In this document: positions 7,346 through 15,324 of the stretch, piece after piece
Position numbering within the stretch: the first letter of the stretch is position 1
Layout of the letters: each line of letters begins with the position of its first letter
Source of the DNA: an uncultured Eubacteriales bacterium
GTDB lineage: Bacteria > Bacillota > Clostridia > Christensenellales > Aristaeellaceae
Direction: 5' to 3'
NCBI GenBank assembly: GCA_900548145.1
Contig: URJB01000049.1
Location: 1-16,405 of the forward strand
DNA length: 16,405 bases
The notes under the pieces: generated by a model
Database searches by the model: none
Told to the model about the DNA's origin: nothing
What the model saw: the letters and a program-made list of their open reading frames with translations, nothing else
Position numbers and translations under genes: made by a program

Positions 7346-9397
7346 ATGGAAAAATACTTTGGCGTTTGCTATTACCCGGAACTGTACCCCAAAGAGAAAC
7401 AGGAAGCCTTTATCCGGGAGGACATCGAGAATATGCGCCGGGCCCGGTTCAACGTGGTGCGCATGGCGGAATTCTGCTGGTGCCTGATGGAACCCCGAGA
7501 GGGCGTGTACGATTTTGACTGGCTGGAGGAGATCGTCGACCGGCTGGGGCAAAACGGCATTTACACCGTGTTGTGCACCCCCGCCGCCTGTCAGCCCGTC
7601 TGGATGGCCCGCCGGTATCCTGAAACACTGTATGTGGACAATCTGGGCGTGCAGCGCAGCTACGGCGGGCGGCACTATCACTGCTACAATTCGCCCGTTT
7701 TCCGGGACTTTACGGAAAAAATCTGTCTGGAAATGAGCCGCCGTTTCGGGCACAATCCTTATGTACTGGGCTTTCAGGTGGATAACGAGATGGGGCAGGA
7801 GCATTCGGGACGCTGCCAGTGCCCCGTCTGCCGCCGGAAGTTCAAAGAAGCCATGAAGGAAAAATTCCATGGGGATATCGGCGCGCTGAACAAGGCCTTC
7901 GGCTCCCTGTTCTGGGGGCAGCGCTTCGACGATTTTGAACAGGTAGAGCCGCCTGCCGCCGGTTCCCGGGAAGACGCGAAAAGCAATCTGGGCTGGCGGG
8001 GCACCAATATGCCCGCCCTGCGGCTGGAATTTGAGCGCTTCGCCAGCGACAGTCTGGTGGATTACTTCCGTCTGCAGCGGGACGCACTGCGCCGCTTCAG
8101 CGACAAGCCCGTCACCCACAATACTACCCATCTGGGTACCAACGCCATCGACTACTTCAAACTGGCCCGCTATGAGGACGTGGCGGCGGTGGATCATTAC
8201 CCCTATGCGCTGGATGAGACCAAGGCGGGCTCTGCGTCGGTCTACGCCATGGCCCGCAGCTACAAGCGGCGGGATTTCTGGCTGCTGGAGACCCTCTGCG
8301 GCGGCGGCCACGGCAACTGGGCCTATCAGGGAATGCCCATGGGCACGCCCGGCACCTTCCGCCAGAACATGGCCTTTGCCTACGCTTCCGGCGCGGAGCT
8401 GATCACGGCGTTCAAGTACTCCGTGTTTCCCTCCGGGTTTGAGAATCTGGGCTCGGCGCTCATCGACCTGAACCGCATCCCGGGCCGGCGGTATGAGGAG
8501 TTTTGTCAGGCCGGACAGGATCTGGCGGCCTGCGAGCCGATCCTGAACCGCACCAAGGTGGTCTCCGAAGTGGCCGTGGTGCTGGACTACAACAGCCTGT
8601 GGGCCAACCGCATCAAGCCCATCCACAAGGAATTTACCTACGAAGGCTATGCGCAGCAGCTGGTAGGGCAGCTGGCGGCGCTGGGCGTGAATGTGGACCT
8701 GATCGGCACCGATCATCCGCTGGACGGCTACCGGCTGGTCCTCGTGCCCTTTGCGCCCATCCTGCCGGAGGACTTCCGTCGGAAGTGCCGGGACTATGCC
8801 GAAAAGGGCGGGCACTTGCTGGCCATGACCATGGCGTTCAGCAGGGATGAATGGGGCAGCGGCATTTTCGAAAAAAGCCCGGTGGGCATGACGGACTTTT
8901 TCGGGATGCATGTGGTGGAGATGGAGCCGGTCTTTGACGGCCAGACCGACGCGCCGGTGCGGATCGGGGAACTGACCATCCGAAGCCACTTCTGGCAGGA
9001 AACACTGGAATCCGAGGGCGCGGAGGTGCTGGGCGTATTTCGCGGCACTTACCGGGACGGCTGGCCTGTGCTGACCGAGCATCCCTATGGAAAGGGCAGC
9101 GCCCTGTATCTGGGCACGGCTCCGGCCCCCGAGGACGCGCCCGCGCTGCTTCGCTGGCTGCTGGAACGCTGCGGCGTTTCGCTGCCGCCGGTGGAGATGG
9201 CCTACGGTCTCAGCGTGGTGACCCGGTTTTCCGAAACGGAACGGTACATTTTTGTTTTTAACTCCCTGCCCCGGGAGCAGGTCTGCCGCCTGACGCGCTC
9301 GCTGGAGGCGGACTACGGCATCGGCGAGTTGGCGGGGCAGACGCTCCGTCTTCCGGCCAAAGGGTTCCAGATCCTTCACGAACGCCGGGAAGGGTGA
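7346..9397 (+). CDS. Beta-galactosidase, glycoside hydrolase family 42
   Basis: 683 residues, a normal GH42 length, with no signal peptide, so probably cytoplasmic. It should hydrolyse beta-galactosides taken up by the cell. The N-terminus FGVCYYPELYP is the family opening. The acid/base is Glu148 in GFQVDNEMG, and the likely nucleophile is Glu315 in WLLETLCGGGHGNW. Four cysteines, Cys113 and the C-Q-C-P-V-C cluster at 157, 159 and 162, match the zinc site of structurally known GH42 enzymes. The middle and C-terminal parts fit the trimerisation (glutamine-amidotransferase-like) and small beta domains. ATG 7346 is preceded by GGGAAG (7333-7338), a moderate site; a better GGGGAGGA lies 31 bases upstream with a hairpin between. 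A divergent AraC gene suggests sugar control. It is followed directly by a strong terminator, so it is monocistronic. No permease gene is adjacent, which is unusual for GH42 loci. Confidence 0.93.
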   Translation: MEKYFGVCYYPELYPKEKQEAFIREDIENMRRARFNVVRMAEFCWCLMEPREGVYDFDWLEEIVDRLGQNGIYTVLCTPAACQPVWMARRYPETLYVDNLGVQRSYGGRHYHCYNSPVFRDFTEKICLEMSRRFGHNPYVLGFQVDNEMGQEHSGRCQCPVCRRKFKEAMKEKFHGDIGALNKAFGSLFWGQRFDDFEQVEPPAAGSREDAKSNLGWRGTNMPALRLEFERFASDSLVDYFRLQRDALRRFSDKPVTHNTTHLGTNAIDYFKLARYEDVAAVDHYPYALDETKAGSASVYAMARSYKRRDFWLLETLCGGGHGNWAYQGMPMGTPGTFRQNMAFAYASGAELITAFKYSVFPSGFENLGSALIDLNRIPGRRYEEFCQAGQDLAACEPILNRTKVVSEVAVVLDYNSLWANRIKPIHKEFTYEGYAQQLVGQLAALGVNVDLIGTDHPLDGYRLVLVPFAPILPEDFRRKCRDYAEKGGHLLAMTMAFSRDEWGSGIFEKSPVGMTDFFGMHVVEMEPVFDGQTDAPVRIGELTIRSHFWQETLESEGAEVLGVFRGTYRDGWPVLTEHPYGKGSALYLGTAPAPEDAPALLRWLLERCGVSLPPVEMAYGLSVVTRFSETERYIFVFNSLPREQVCRLTRSLEADYGIGELAGQTLRLPAKGFQILHERREG

Positions 9398-9419
9398 AAA
9401 GAACGCTCCATTTCATAGC

Positions 9420-9453
9420 GCCCGCAGGAAGATTTCGTTCCTGCGGGCTTTTT
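9420..9453 (+). terminator. Intrinsic terminator of the GH42 gene
   Basis: Perfect 11-bp stem GCCCGCAGGAA (9420-9430) with TTCCTGCGGGC (9438-9448), a 7-base loop, then TTTTT (9449-9453). It lies 22 bases after the stop codon. Confidence 0.95.
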
Positions 9454-9574
9454 CGCGCCGTTTTCAGGTTGGACATATTTTGTTAACGGTTCCGCCGTCA
9501 AACCATCACCTGACGCACAGATAAGTTTCCTATCCTCGAACTGCTGATGAAACGGCGAAAGGAGAGAAACGGAA

Positions 9575-10597
9575 TTGATCGAGGTACGGCATTTGTCCAA
9601 GCGTTACGGAACGCATCTGGCGGTGGACGACCTGTCGTTTTCCATCGACAGGGGCGTGGTGTACGGTTTCCTTGGCCCGAACGGCGCGGGAAAGTCCACC
9701 ACCATGAACATCATGACCGGCTGTCTGGGCGCCACGGAGGGAGAAGTGCTCATCGACGGCCACAACGTGGCGGAGGAACCCATGGAGGCCAAGAAGCACA
9801 TCGGCTATCTGCCTGAGCTGCCGCCCCTGTACGGCGATATGACGCCGGAGGAATATCTGCACTTCGTGGCCCGGGCCAAGGGCCTGCGGCGGGAGGAAAG
9901 CGCCCGGCAGATCGAGACGGTGATGGAAAAGACCCGCATCGCCGACGTGAGAAAGCGGCTGATCCGCAACCTGTCCAAGGGCTACCGCCAGCGGGTGGGC
10001 ATTGCGCAGGCCCTGCTGGGCAACCCGGAGGTCATCATTCTGGACGAACCTACGGTGGGTCTGGACCCGGCGCAGATCATTGAGATCCGCGAGCTGATCC
10101 GGGAACTGGGCAAGGAGCATACGCTGGTCTTGTCCAGTCACATTCTGAGCGAGGTACAGGCGGTGTGCGACTCCATCCTGATCCTTTCCAAAGGGCGGCT
10201 GGTGGCCTGCGATACCGCCGAGAACCTGACCAAGCTCCTGAAGGGCCGCGAAGACCTGCGGCTGCTGACCCGGGCGGAGGAACCGGCGGCCCGCGCCGTT
10301 CTGGAAAAGGTGGACGGCATGGAAAGCGTGACGTTTGCGAAGGAGGACGGCCTGACCGCCGTCGATGTGACCCCGGCCGAGGGACAGGACATTCGCGAAG
10401 CACTGTTCAACGCCTTTGCGGAGGCAAGGCTGCCGCTGCTGGAGCTGCGCACCGAAAAGGCCAGCCTGGAGGATGTGTTCCTCGAACTGACTGGCGGCGA
10501 AGGCCAGCCTGAGGCCGTTCCCGCATCCCCGGCTAAGGAAAACGAAGAACCGGCCGAAGCGCCGAAACAGGAAGAAAAGGCGGGTGAGGAATCGTGA
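9575..10597 (+). CDS. ABC transporter ATPase (GldA/NatA-like)
   Basis: 340 residues. It powers the membrane partner encoded next. Walker A GPNGAGKST (34-42), signature LSKGY (133-137), Walker B IILDEP (154-159), D-loop GLD (162-164) and H-loop His189 in SSHILSE are all present. The usual Q-loop glutamine position reads IGYLPELPPLY, as in many members of this subfamily. The C-terminal ~35 residues are a Glu/Pro/Ala/Lys-rich tail beyond the normal ATPase end. The start is TTG 9575 (read as Met), with AAAGGAG (9558-9564) about 10 bases upstream; the protein then begins MIEVRHLSKRYG as expected. First gene of a four-gene operon: the stop overlaps the permease start by four bases. No convincing promoter is visible in 9454-9574. 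Substrate unknown. Confidence 0.93.
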   Translation: MIEVRHLSKRYGTHLAVDDLSFSIDRGVVYGFLGPNGAGKSTTMNIMTGCLGATEGEVLIDGHNVAEEPMEAKKHIGYLPELPPLYGDMTPEEYLHFVARAKGLRREESARQIETVMEKTRIADVRKRLIRNLSKGYRQRVGIAQALLGNPEVIILDEPTVGLDPAQIIEIRELIRELGKEHTLVLSSHILSEVQAVCDSILILSKGRLVACDTAENLTKLLKGREDLRLLTRAEEPAARAVLEKVDGMESVTFAKEDGLTAVDVTPAEGQDIREALFNAFAEARLPLLELRTEKASLEDVFLELTGGEGQPEAVPASPAKENEEPAEAPKQEEKAGEES

Positions 10598-11460
10598 TCG
10601 CCGTATTTCGCCGGGAACTGAACGGATACTTCAAAAGCATGATGGGCTATCTGTTCTCCGCGTTCGTTCTGATCTTTGCGGGCATTTACACCATGGTGTA
10701 CAACCTGAGCGGCTACACCGCCCACTTTGAGCGGGTGCTCAGCTCCATCAGCTTTCTGTACCTGATCGCCGTGCCCATCCTGACCATGCGCAGTGTGGCG
10801 GAGGAAAAGAAGCAGAAGACCGATCAGCTGCTCTATTCTCTGCCCATCAGCCTGTCCAGTGTGGTGGTGGGCAAGTATCTGGCCATGCTGGTGGTACTGC
10901 TGGTGCCCACGGCCATTATGGGGCTTTATCCCCTGATCCTGTCCCAGTTCGGCACCGTGCTCCTGCAGACGGCCTACGGCGCGCTGGCGGGCTTCTTCCT
11001 GCTGGGCGCGTGCCTTCTGTCCATCGGCCTGTTCGTATCGTCCGTGACGGAAAATCAGGTGGCCGCCGCGGTGATCACGCTGGTGGTCATGCTGGTGCTT
11101 TACTTCATGAGCGGGCTGGCCAGCTACGTATCCACCGCTGCGTCGGCCTCCCTGACGGCGCTGATCATCGTGGCGGCGGTGCTGTGTCTGGTGCTGTACC
11201 TGCTGACGAAAAACGCGCCGGTATCCGTGCTGGTGCTGGCGGTACTGGCAGGCGGCCTGTATCTCTGGTACAGTCAGGATTCCAGCGCCTTCTCCGGCCT
11301 TTTCAGCGACATTATGAATCAGCTGAGTGTGTTCGACCGCTTCGACAGCTTTGTGGACGGCGTGTTCGACCTGACGGCGGTGGTGTACGACCTGTCCGTG
11401 ACGGGCGTGTTCCTGTTCCTGTCCGTGCAGGCGCTGGAGAAGAGGAGGTGGAGTGAATGA
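10594..11460 (+). CDS. ABC-2 type permease (GldF-like)
   Basis: 288 residues with six or more hydrophobic segments (about 18-38, 50-65, 90-118, 125-150, 155-175, 185-232) and a basic N-terminus. MIAVFRRELNGYFKS and SVAEEKKQKTDQLLYSLPIS are typical of the GldF/ABC-2 family, in which the coupling helix contacts the ATPase. The start is GTG 10594 in a GTGA overlap with the ATPase stop, helped by GGTGAGGA just upstream. It is the likely export channel, or the force-transducing membrane part, of the complex. In Bacteroidota, GldF works with GldA and GldG in gliding and type 9 secretion. Nothing here suggests gliding, so the name describes homology only. Confidence 0.9.
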   Translation: MIAVFRRELNGYFKSMMGYLFSAFVLIFAGIYTMVYNLSGYTAHFERVLSSISFLYLIAVPILTMRSVAEEKKQKTDQLLYSLPISLSSVVVGKYLAMLVVLLVPTAIMGLYPLILSQFGTVLLQTAYGALAGFFLLGACLLSIGLFVSSVTENQVAAAVITLVVMLVLYFMSGLASYVSTAASASLTALIIVAAVLCLVLYLLTKNAPVSVLVLAVLAGGLYLWYSQDSSAFSGLFSDIMNQLSVFDRFDSFVDGVFDLTAVVYDLSVTGVFLFLSVQALEKRRWSE

Positions 11461-12911
11461 AGACCGCAAATCCCGGAAAGAAACCGTCCAAGCTCCGCCG
11501 GATGTTTGGCAGCCGCTTCAAGGCGGGCAGCTATTCCGCTTTCGCCGCGGCAGTGGTCATCGCCATCGCCGTACTGGCCAATCTGGCGGTGCAGGCCCTT
11601 CCTCAGACGGCGACCCAGATCGACCTGACGGCGCAGTCCCTGTATACCCTGTCCGACCAGACCCGGCGCATCGCCGCCAGTCTGGATACGGATGTGAACC
11701 TGTACCTGCTGGCCCTGCGCGGCAACGAGGACGATACCATCTCCCGCCTGTTGCAGAGCTATGCGGAGCTGAACAGCCACATTCATGTGTCCAACGTGGA
11801 TCCCACGGAGCAGCCCACGTTTTTGGACACTTATGATCTGGACATCAACCAGCTGTATGCCAACAGTGTGCTGGTGGACGGCGGCGGACGCAGCCGTCTG
11901 GTCAGCTACAGCGACATTTATGTGACCGACTACAGCATGAACTACAGCACCTACCAGTACGATACCTCCACCAGCTTTGACGGCGAGAACGCGCTGACCA
12001 ACGCCATTCACTATGTGTCCAGCCAGAACCTGCCCAAGGTGTACCAACTTACCGGCCATGGCGAAAGCGAACTCAGCGACTACATGGAGGAACTGCTGGC
12101 GGGCGACAACGTGGAGACCGAGACTCTGAGTCTGCTTTCCATGGAGAGCGTGCCCGAGGACGCCAGCGTGGTCATGATTAACGCGCCGACCAGCGATTTG
12201 AGCGCCGACGAGGCCGAAATGCTGGTTCAGTATGTGGAAAACGGCGGACGGCTGTTGTTGCTGACCGGCTACATCGAGCAGGGAAAAATGGAGAATCTGC
12301 TCACCGTGACCAAAGCCATGGGTCTGACCGTCGGTCAGGGGCTCATCATGGAGGGCGACGGCCAGATGCATCTGAACCGTTATCCCCATTATCTGCTGCC
12401 CACGTTGGAAAGCCACACCATCACCAGCCCCTTTACCAGCGGGCGGTACTATATTCTGGTGCCCATGGCGCAGCCCCTTGAGGAGACGGAGGATTCTTCC
12501 GCCGCGGTCACGTGGTTGCTGACCACCTCCGAAAGCGCCTATACCAAGGCGGCGGGCATGAACGCCACCACCGTGGAAAAAGAGGACGGCGACGAGGAAG
12601 GCCAGTTCCATGTGGCGGCCGCATCCGAGCTGGGCGAAGGGCGGCTGGTGTGGATCGCTTCGTCGGAATTTTTGGACGACAACGTGAACGCCATGGTGTC
12701 CGGGGCCAACGGCAATCTGCTGATGAACGCCGTGGACTGGATGGCCGGACAGGAGGAGACCGTTTCCATCCGCTCCAAGAGTCTGGATGAGGACGGTCTG
12801 ACCGTGACCGGCGCGGAAAACTCCCTGTGGAGCGCCGTGATGATCGGCATTCTCCCCGCAGCGCTGATCGCGCTGGGCATTGTGATCTGCATAAGGAGGA
12901 AACGGCGTTGA
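11457..12911 (+). CDS. GldG-like ABC-associated membrane protein
   Basis: 484 residues. One N-terminal membrane helix (about 26-47) follows a basic stretch. A large extracytoplasmic region then starts with the family-type IDLTAQSLYTLSDQT. YQLTGHGESEL near residue 200 and the ENGGRLLLLTGY strand match the GldG/ABC-aux core, a glutamine-amidotransferase-like fold. A C-terminal helix (about 459-478) ends in the positive-inside tail RRKRR. The start is ATG 11457 in an ATGA overlap with the permease stop, with AGGAGG (11443-11448) 8 bases before it. It probably forms the outward-facing partner of the permease. The role of GldG in Firmicutes is not established. Confidence 0.88.
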   Translation: MKTANPGKKPSKLRRMFGSRFKAGSYSAFAAAVVIAIAVLANLAVQALPQTATQIDLTAQSLYTLSDQTRRIAASLDTDVNLYLLALRGNEDDTISRLLQSYAELNSHIHVSNVDPTEQPTFLDTYDLDINQLYANSVLVDGGGRSRLVSYSDIYVTDYSMNYSTYQYDTSTSFDGENALTNAIHYVSSQNLPKVYQLTGHGESELSDYMEELLAGDNVETETLSLLSMESVPEDASVVMINAPTSDLSADEAEMLVQYVENGGRLLLLTGYIEQGKMENLLTVTKAMGLTVGQGLIMEGDGQMHLNRYPHYLLPTLESHTITSPFTSGRYYILVPMAQPLEETEDSSAAVTWLLTTSESAYTKAAGMNATTVEKEDGDEEGQFHVAAASELGEGRLVWIASSEFLDDNVNAMVSGANGNLLMNAVDWMAGQEETVSIRSKSLDEDGLTVTGAENSLWSAVMIGILPAALIALGIVICIRRKRR

Positions 12912-14275
12912 AACGTGGCAAGAGAGCATTGATTCTGGCCGGCGTACTGGCCGTGCTGGTGCTGGTTTACGTAGGCGTACAGAAGGGCGTATCCTCCCAG
13001 CCCGAGGCTGTGACGGAGGAAAGCGGAGCCTATCCGCTAACCTCCCATACGGCGGAGAAGCTGACGAGCCTGCAATGGACTTCCGGCGATGGGGAGGAGC
13101 AGGAGACCCTGCACTTTGTCAAAACGGACGGCCAATGGCGCGTGGAGGGAGACGAAGCCTTTCCCGTGAAGCAGGACAGCGTTGAAGGTTTGGCGGAAAC
13201 GCTGACGGCGCTGAAGGCGGACCGAAAGCTGGAAAATGTGGAAAAACCCGAAGATTACGGCCTGTTGGAACCGGCTTTTACCCTGACAGCGGGCTGGAGC
13301 GACGGCACGGAAACCGTCTATTCCATGGGCGATGAAACGCCTTTCGGAGACGGGTACTACCTGAGCCTTTCCGGGGAGGACGGCACGGTCTATACCGTGG
13401 CGGATGCGCTGAGCGGCGATTTCAGCGGAAGCCTGCTGTCCTTTGCCCAGTCGGAAGAACTGCCCGCCGTGGAAAACGTGACCCGGCTGGTGGTAGGCGA
13501 TACGCTGGACGTGGAAGGAACTGCTGAAAAGACGGAAGGCGAAGGATCCTCCCTGCGCTGGACGTGGAAAGCTACCGGCGAAAAATGGGACGGCAGCGAA
13601 GTGGAAGCCCTGATTGACGAAGCTAAAAACCTGAGATGGACGGAGCTCAAGGCGGTCAACGCCGATGATGAAGCCCTGTCCGGCTACGGCCTGACGGACG
13701 AACAGGCCACGGCCATCACCCTGTATGACGGCGAGACGATCGTCTGGAAGCTGCTGGCGGGAGCTGAAGCAGACGAGGGCGGGCACTATGTCCGTCTGCC
13801 GGATTCCGCCATGGTGTACACGGCGGACGTTGCCTTTCTGCTGGAAGCGGACGTCGGCTCTCTGTATGACGCCGCATTGACCGAACTGACAGCGGAAGAA
13901 GTCAGCACGATCTCCGTCAAGGCGGGCGATCCGCTATGGGAGTACGCCGCGGACATCGTCGAAACGGCAGCTGAGAATTCCGACGCAAACGGCGATACCG
14001 ATACGGAAACCGCAGCCGAAACGCCCCGGTGGGAGCAGCTGTTTGAGAAGCTCTCCGCCATGAAGGCCACGGGCTGCGTTACCGAAACGCCCGGCACCAC
14101 GCCGGTGCTGGAGGCTCAGATCGTCACCAGAACCGGCGGGAAGGAAACCTTCGCTTTCTTCCTCTACGATGAAAGCAGTTATCTGATGCCCATCAACGAG
14201 ACGACGGGATATCTTTTTTCCGCCGACAAGGTGGATCAGCTGCTGCGCGTCCTGCGCCTGTGGGACGCCGAATAA
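12908..14275 (+). CDS. DUF4340 domain-containing membrane-anchored protein
   Basis: 455 residues from TTG 12908, which overlaps the GldG stop (TTGA). GGAGG (12895-12899) with an 8-base spacer supports this over any upstream ATG. There is one N-terminal membrane helix (about 7-24) after KRGKR, then an extracytoplasmic region rich in beta strands and acidic residues. The DUF4340 pattern appears twice: LHFVKTDGQWRVEGDEAFPV followed by DSVEGLAETLTALKA and YGLLEPAFTLTAGWSDGTE; a second copy is weaker, near RWTWKATGEKWDGSEVE and YGLTDEQATAITLYDG. It is commonly last in GldAFG cassettes. Tyr-Gly-Leu turns occur in both. Biochemical role unknown; a substrate-binding or scaffold role is only inference. 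It is followed by a terminator. Confidence 0.86.
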   Translation: MKRGKRALILAGVLAVLVLVYVGVQKGVSSQPEAVTEESGAYPLTSHTAEKLTSLQWTSGDGEEQETLHFVKTDGQWRVEGDEAFPVKQDSVEGLAETLTALKADRKLENVEKPEDYGLLEPAFTLTAGWSDGTETVYSMGDETPFGDGYYLSLSGEDGTVYTVADALSGDFSGSLLSFAQSEELPAVENVTRLVVGDTLDVEGTAEKTEGEGSSLRWTWKATGEKWDGSEVEALIDEAKNLRWTELKAVNADDEALSGYGLTDEQATAITLYDGETIVWKLLAGAEADEGGHYVRLPDSAMVYTADVAFLLEADVGSLYDAALTELTAEEVSTISVKAGDPLWEYAADIVETAAENSDANGDTDTETAAETPRWEQLFEKLSAMKATGCVTETPGTTPVLEAQIVTRTGGKETFAFFLYDESSYLMPINETTGYLFSADKVDQLLRVLRLWDAE

Positions 14276-14287
14276 GGGGACCCGGAA

Positions 14288-14317
14288 GAGGAGCCGCCTG
14301 CGCAAACGGGCGGCTCC
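14288..14317 (+). terminator. Probable terminator of the ABC operon
   Basis: GGAGCCGCC (14290-14298) pairs with GGCGGCTCC (14309-14317), with two further pairs inward. It lies 14 bases after the DUF4340 stop. The tail TTCGTGCCTTCC is T-poor, so efficiency is uncertain. Confidence 0.6.
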
Positions 14318-14369
14318 TTCGTGCCTTCCAAAAAATCCTTCTCAAACCGTTGAAAAGATTGTTTTTTTC

Positions 14370-14398
14370 TTGCATTTTGCGAATAAGTCTGCTATAAT
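14370..14398 (+). promoter_or_regulatory. Strong extended -10 promoter for rpsB-tsf
   Basis: -35 TTGCAT (14370-14375), a 17-base spacer, -10 TATAAT (14393-14398) preceded by TGC, an extended -10. An A/T-rich stretch with T7 (14362-14368) lies upstream, like an UP element. Predicted start near 14405. This is the best promoter in the window and fits a highly expressed ribosomal operon. Confidence 0.88.
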
Positions 14399-14404
14399 CT
14401 ACCC

Positions 14405-14489
14405 GATTACGCACCTTTGTCGATGGCGCGTTTGTGCTTCGCCTGACGGCGGAGTGACCGCGCTGAAGCGACGCAAAGGGTGGATACAA
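14405..14489 (+). promoter_or_regulatory. Structured 5' leader of rpsB
   Basis: About 100 bases separate the predicted start from ATG 14506. Three nested pairings are visible: outer CACCTTTG (14412-14419) with CAAAGGGTG (14474-14482, one bulged G), middle GCGCG (14426-14430) with CGCGC (14459-14463), inner CGCC (14440-14443) with GGCG (14448-14451) around TGAC. The outer 3' arm ends a few bases before the ribosome binding site. It could be an autoregulatory site for S2, but covariation would be needed to show this. Confidence 0.5.
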
Positions 14490-14505
14490 CAAGGAGGAAC
14501 CCCAA

Positions 14506-15246
14506 ATGGCAGTTATTTCCATGAAACAGCTCCTGGAAGCGGGCGTGCACTTCGGTCATCAGACTCGCCGCTGGAACCCCAAAATGGCCCCCTACATCTT
14601 CACCGAGCGCAATGGCATCTACATCATCGACCTGCAGAAGACCGTCCGCAAGGTGGACGAAGCCTACAATTTCGTGCGCGACCTGGCCATGGAAGGCAAG
14701 AGCATCCTGTTCGTCGGCACCAAGAAGCAGGCTCAGGAGAGCATCGCTTCCGAAGCGCAGCGCTGCAATATGTACTATGTCAACAACCGCTGGCTGGGCG
14801 GTATGCTGACCAACTTCCGCACCATCCGCACCCGCGTGGAGCGCCTGAACCAGATCGACAAGATGGAACAGCAGGGCCAGTTCGAACTGCTGCCCAAGAA
14901 GGAAGTCATCAAGCTGCAGAACGAGCGCGAAAAGCTGGAAAACAATCTGGGCGGCATCCGCGAAATGAAGAAGCTGCCCGGCGCGCTGTTCATCGTTGAC
15001 CCCCGCAAGGAACACATCGCCGTGTCCGAAGCCCGCGCTCTGGGCATCCCGATCGTCGCCATCGTGGACACCAACTGCGATCCTGACGAAGTGGACTACG
15101 TCATCCCCGGCAACGACGACGCCATCCGTGCGGTCAAGCTGATCGCCGGCAAGCTGGCGGACGCCGTTCTGGAAGGCAAGCAGGGCGAGCAGGACGCCGC
15201 CGGCGAAGCCGCTCCCGAAGAAGAAACCGCCAAGGTGGAAGAATAA
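14506..15246 (+). CDS. rpsB: 30S ribosomal protein S2
   Basis: 246 residues, typical for S2, a late-assembling small-subunit protein that binds 16S rRNA and bridges S1 in some bacteria. The N-terminal AVISMKQLLEAGVHFGHQTRRWNPKM is the family hallmark. Further conserved segments are IYIIDLQKT, FVGTKKQAQ, NNRWLGGMLTNFRTI, LPGALFIVDPRKEHIAVSEA and GIPIVAIVDTNCDPD with the IPGNDDAIRA motif. The tail after 220 is acidic and variable. ATG 14506 with AAGGAGGA (14491-14498) and a 7-base spacer is clear. tsf follows after a 78-base gap that contains a hairpin. Codon use is strongly biased, as expected for a highly expressed gene. Confidence 0.98.
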   Translation: MAVISMKQLLEAGVHFGHQTRRWNPKMAPYIFTERNGIYIIDLQKTVRKVDEAYNFVRDLAMEGKSILFVGTKKQAQESIASEAQRCNMYYVNNRWLGGMLTNFRTIRTRVERLNQIDKMEQQGQFELLPKKEVIKLQNEREKLENNLGGIREMKKLPGALFIVDPRKEHIAVSEARALGIPIVAIVDTNCDPDEVDYVIPGNDDAIRAVKLIAGKLADAVLEGKQGEQDAAGEAAPEEETAKVEE

Positions 15247-15261
15247 TTCAGCACAAAGATT

Positions 15262-15304
15262 GCCAGAGGGAAGCTTCTCCCTCTGGCACTCCCTGTTTAT
15301 TTTA
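15262..15304 (+). terminator. Hairpin in the rpsB-tsf gap (partial terminator or processing site)
   Basis: Perfect 10-bp stem GCCAGAGGGA (15262-15271) with TCCCTCTGGC (15278-15287), loop AGCTTC, followed by ACTCCCTGTTTATTTTATT. The T-rich tail is broken by C/A bases, suggesting partial termination or 3'-end protection. It would set a lower tsf than rpsB transcript level. Confidence 0.65.
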
Positions 15305-15324
15305 TTAAAAAAGGAGAGATCCCT

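Noticed and set aside
7261..7518. Short frame starting at ATG 7261 before GH42
   Set aside because: No ribosome binding site, it runs into the GH42 gene in another frame, and its ATG overlaps the extended -10 of the AraC-gene promoter.
7136..9379. Long minus-strand open frame of 747 codons opposite GH42
   Set aside because: It is antisense to a clear GH42 gene, has low-complexity His/Gln/Arg-rich content, lacks a recognisable family, and is an expected shadow in GC-rich DNA.
9454..9574. Promoter for the ABC operon
   Set aside because: Candidate hexamers (TTGGAC at 9469, TATCCT at 9531) do not pair at usable spacing, so no promoter is called.
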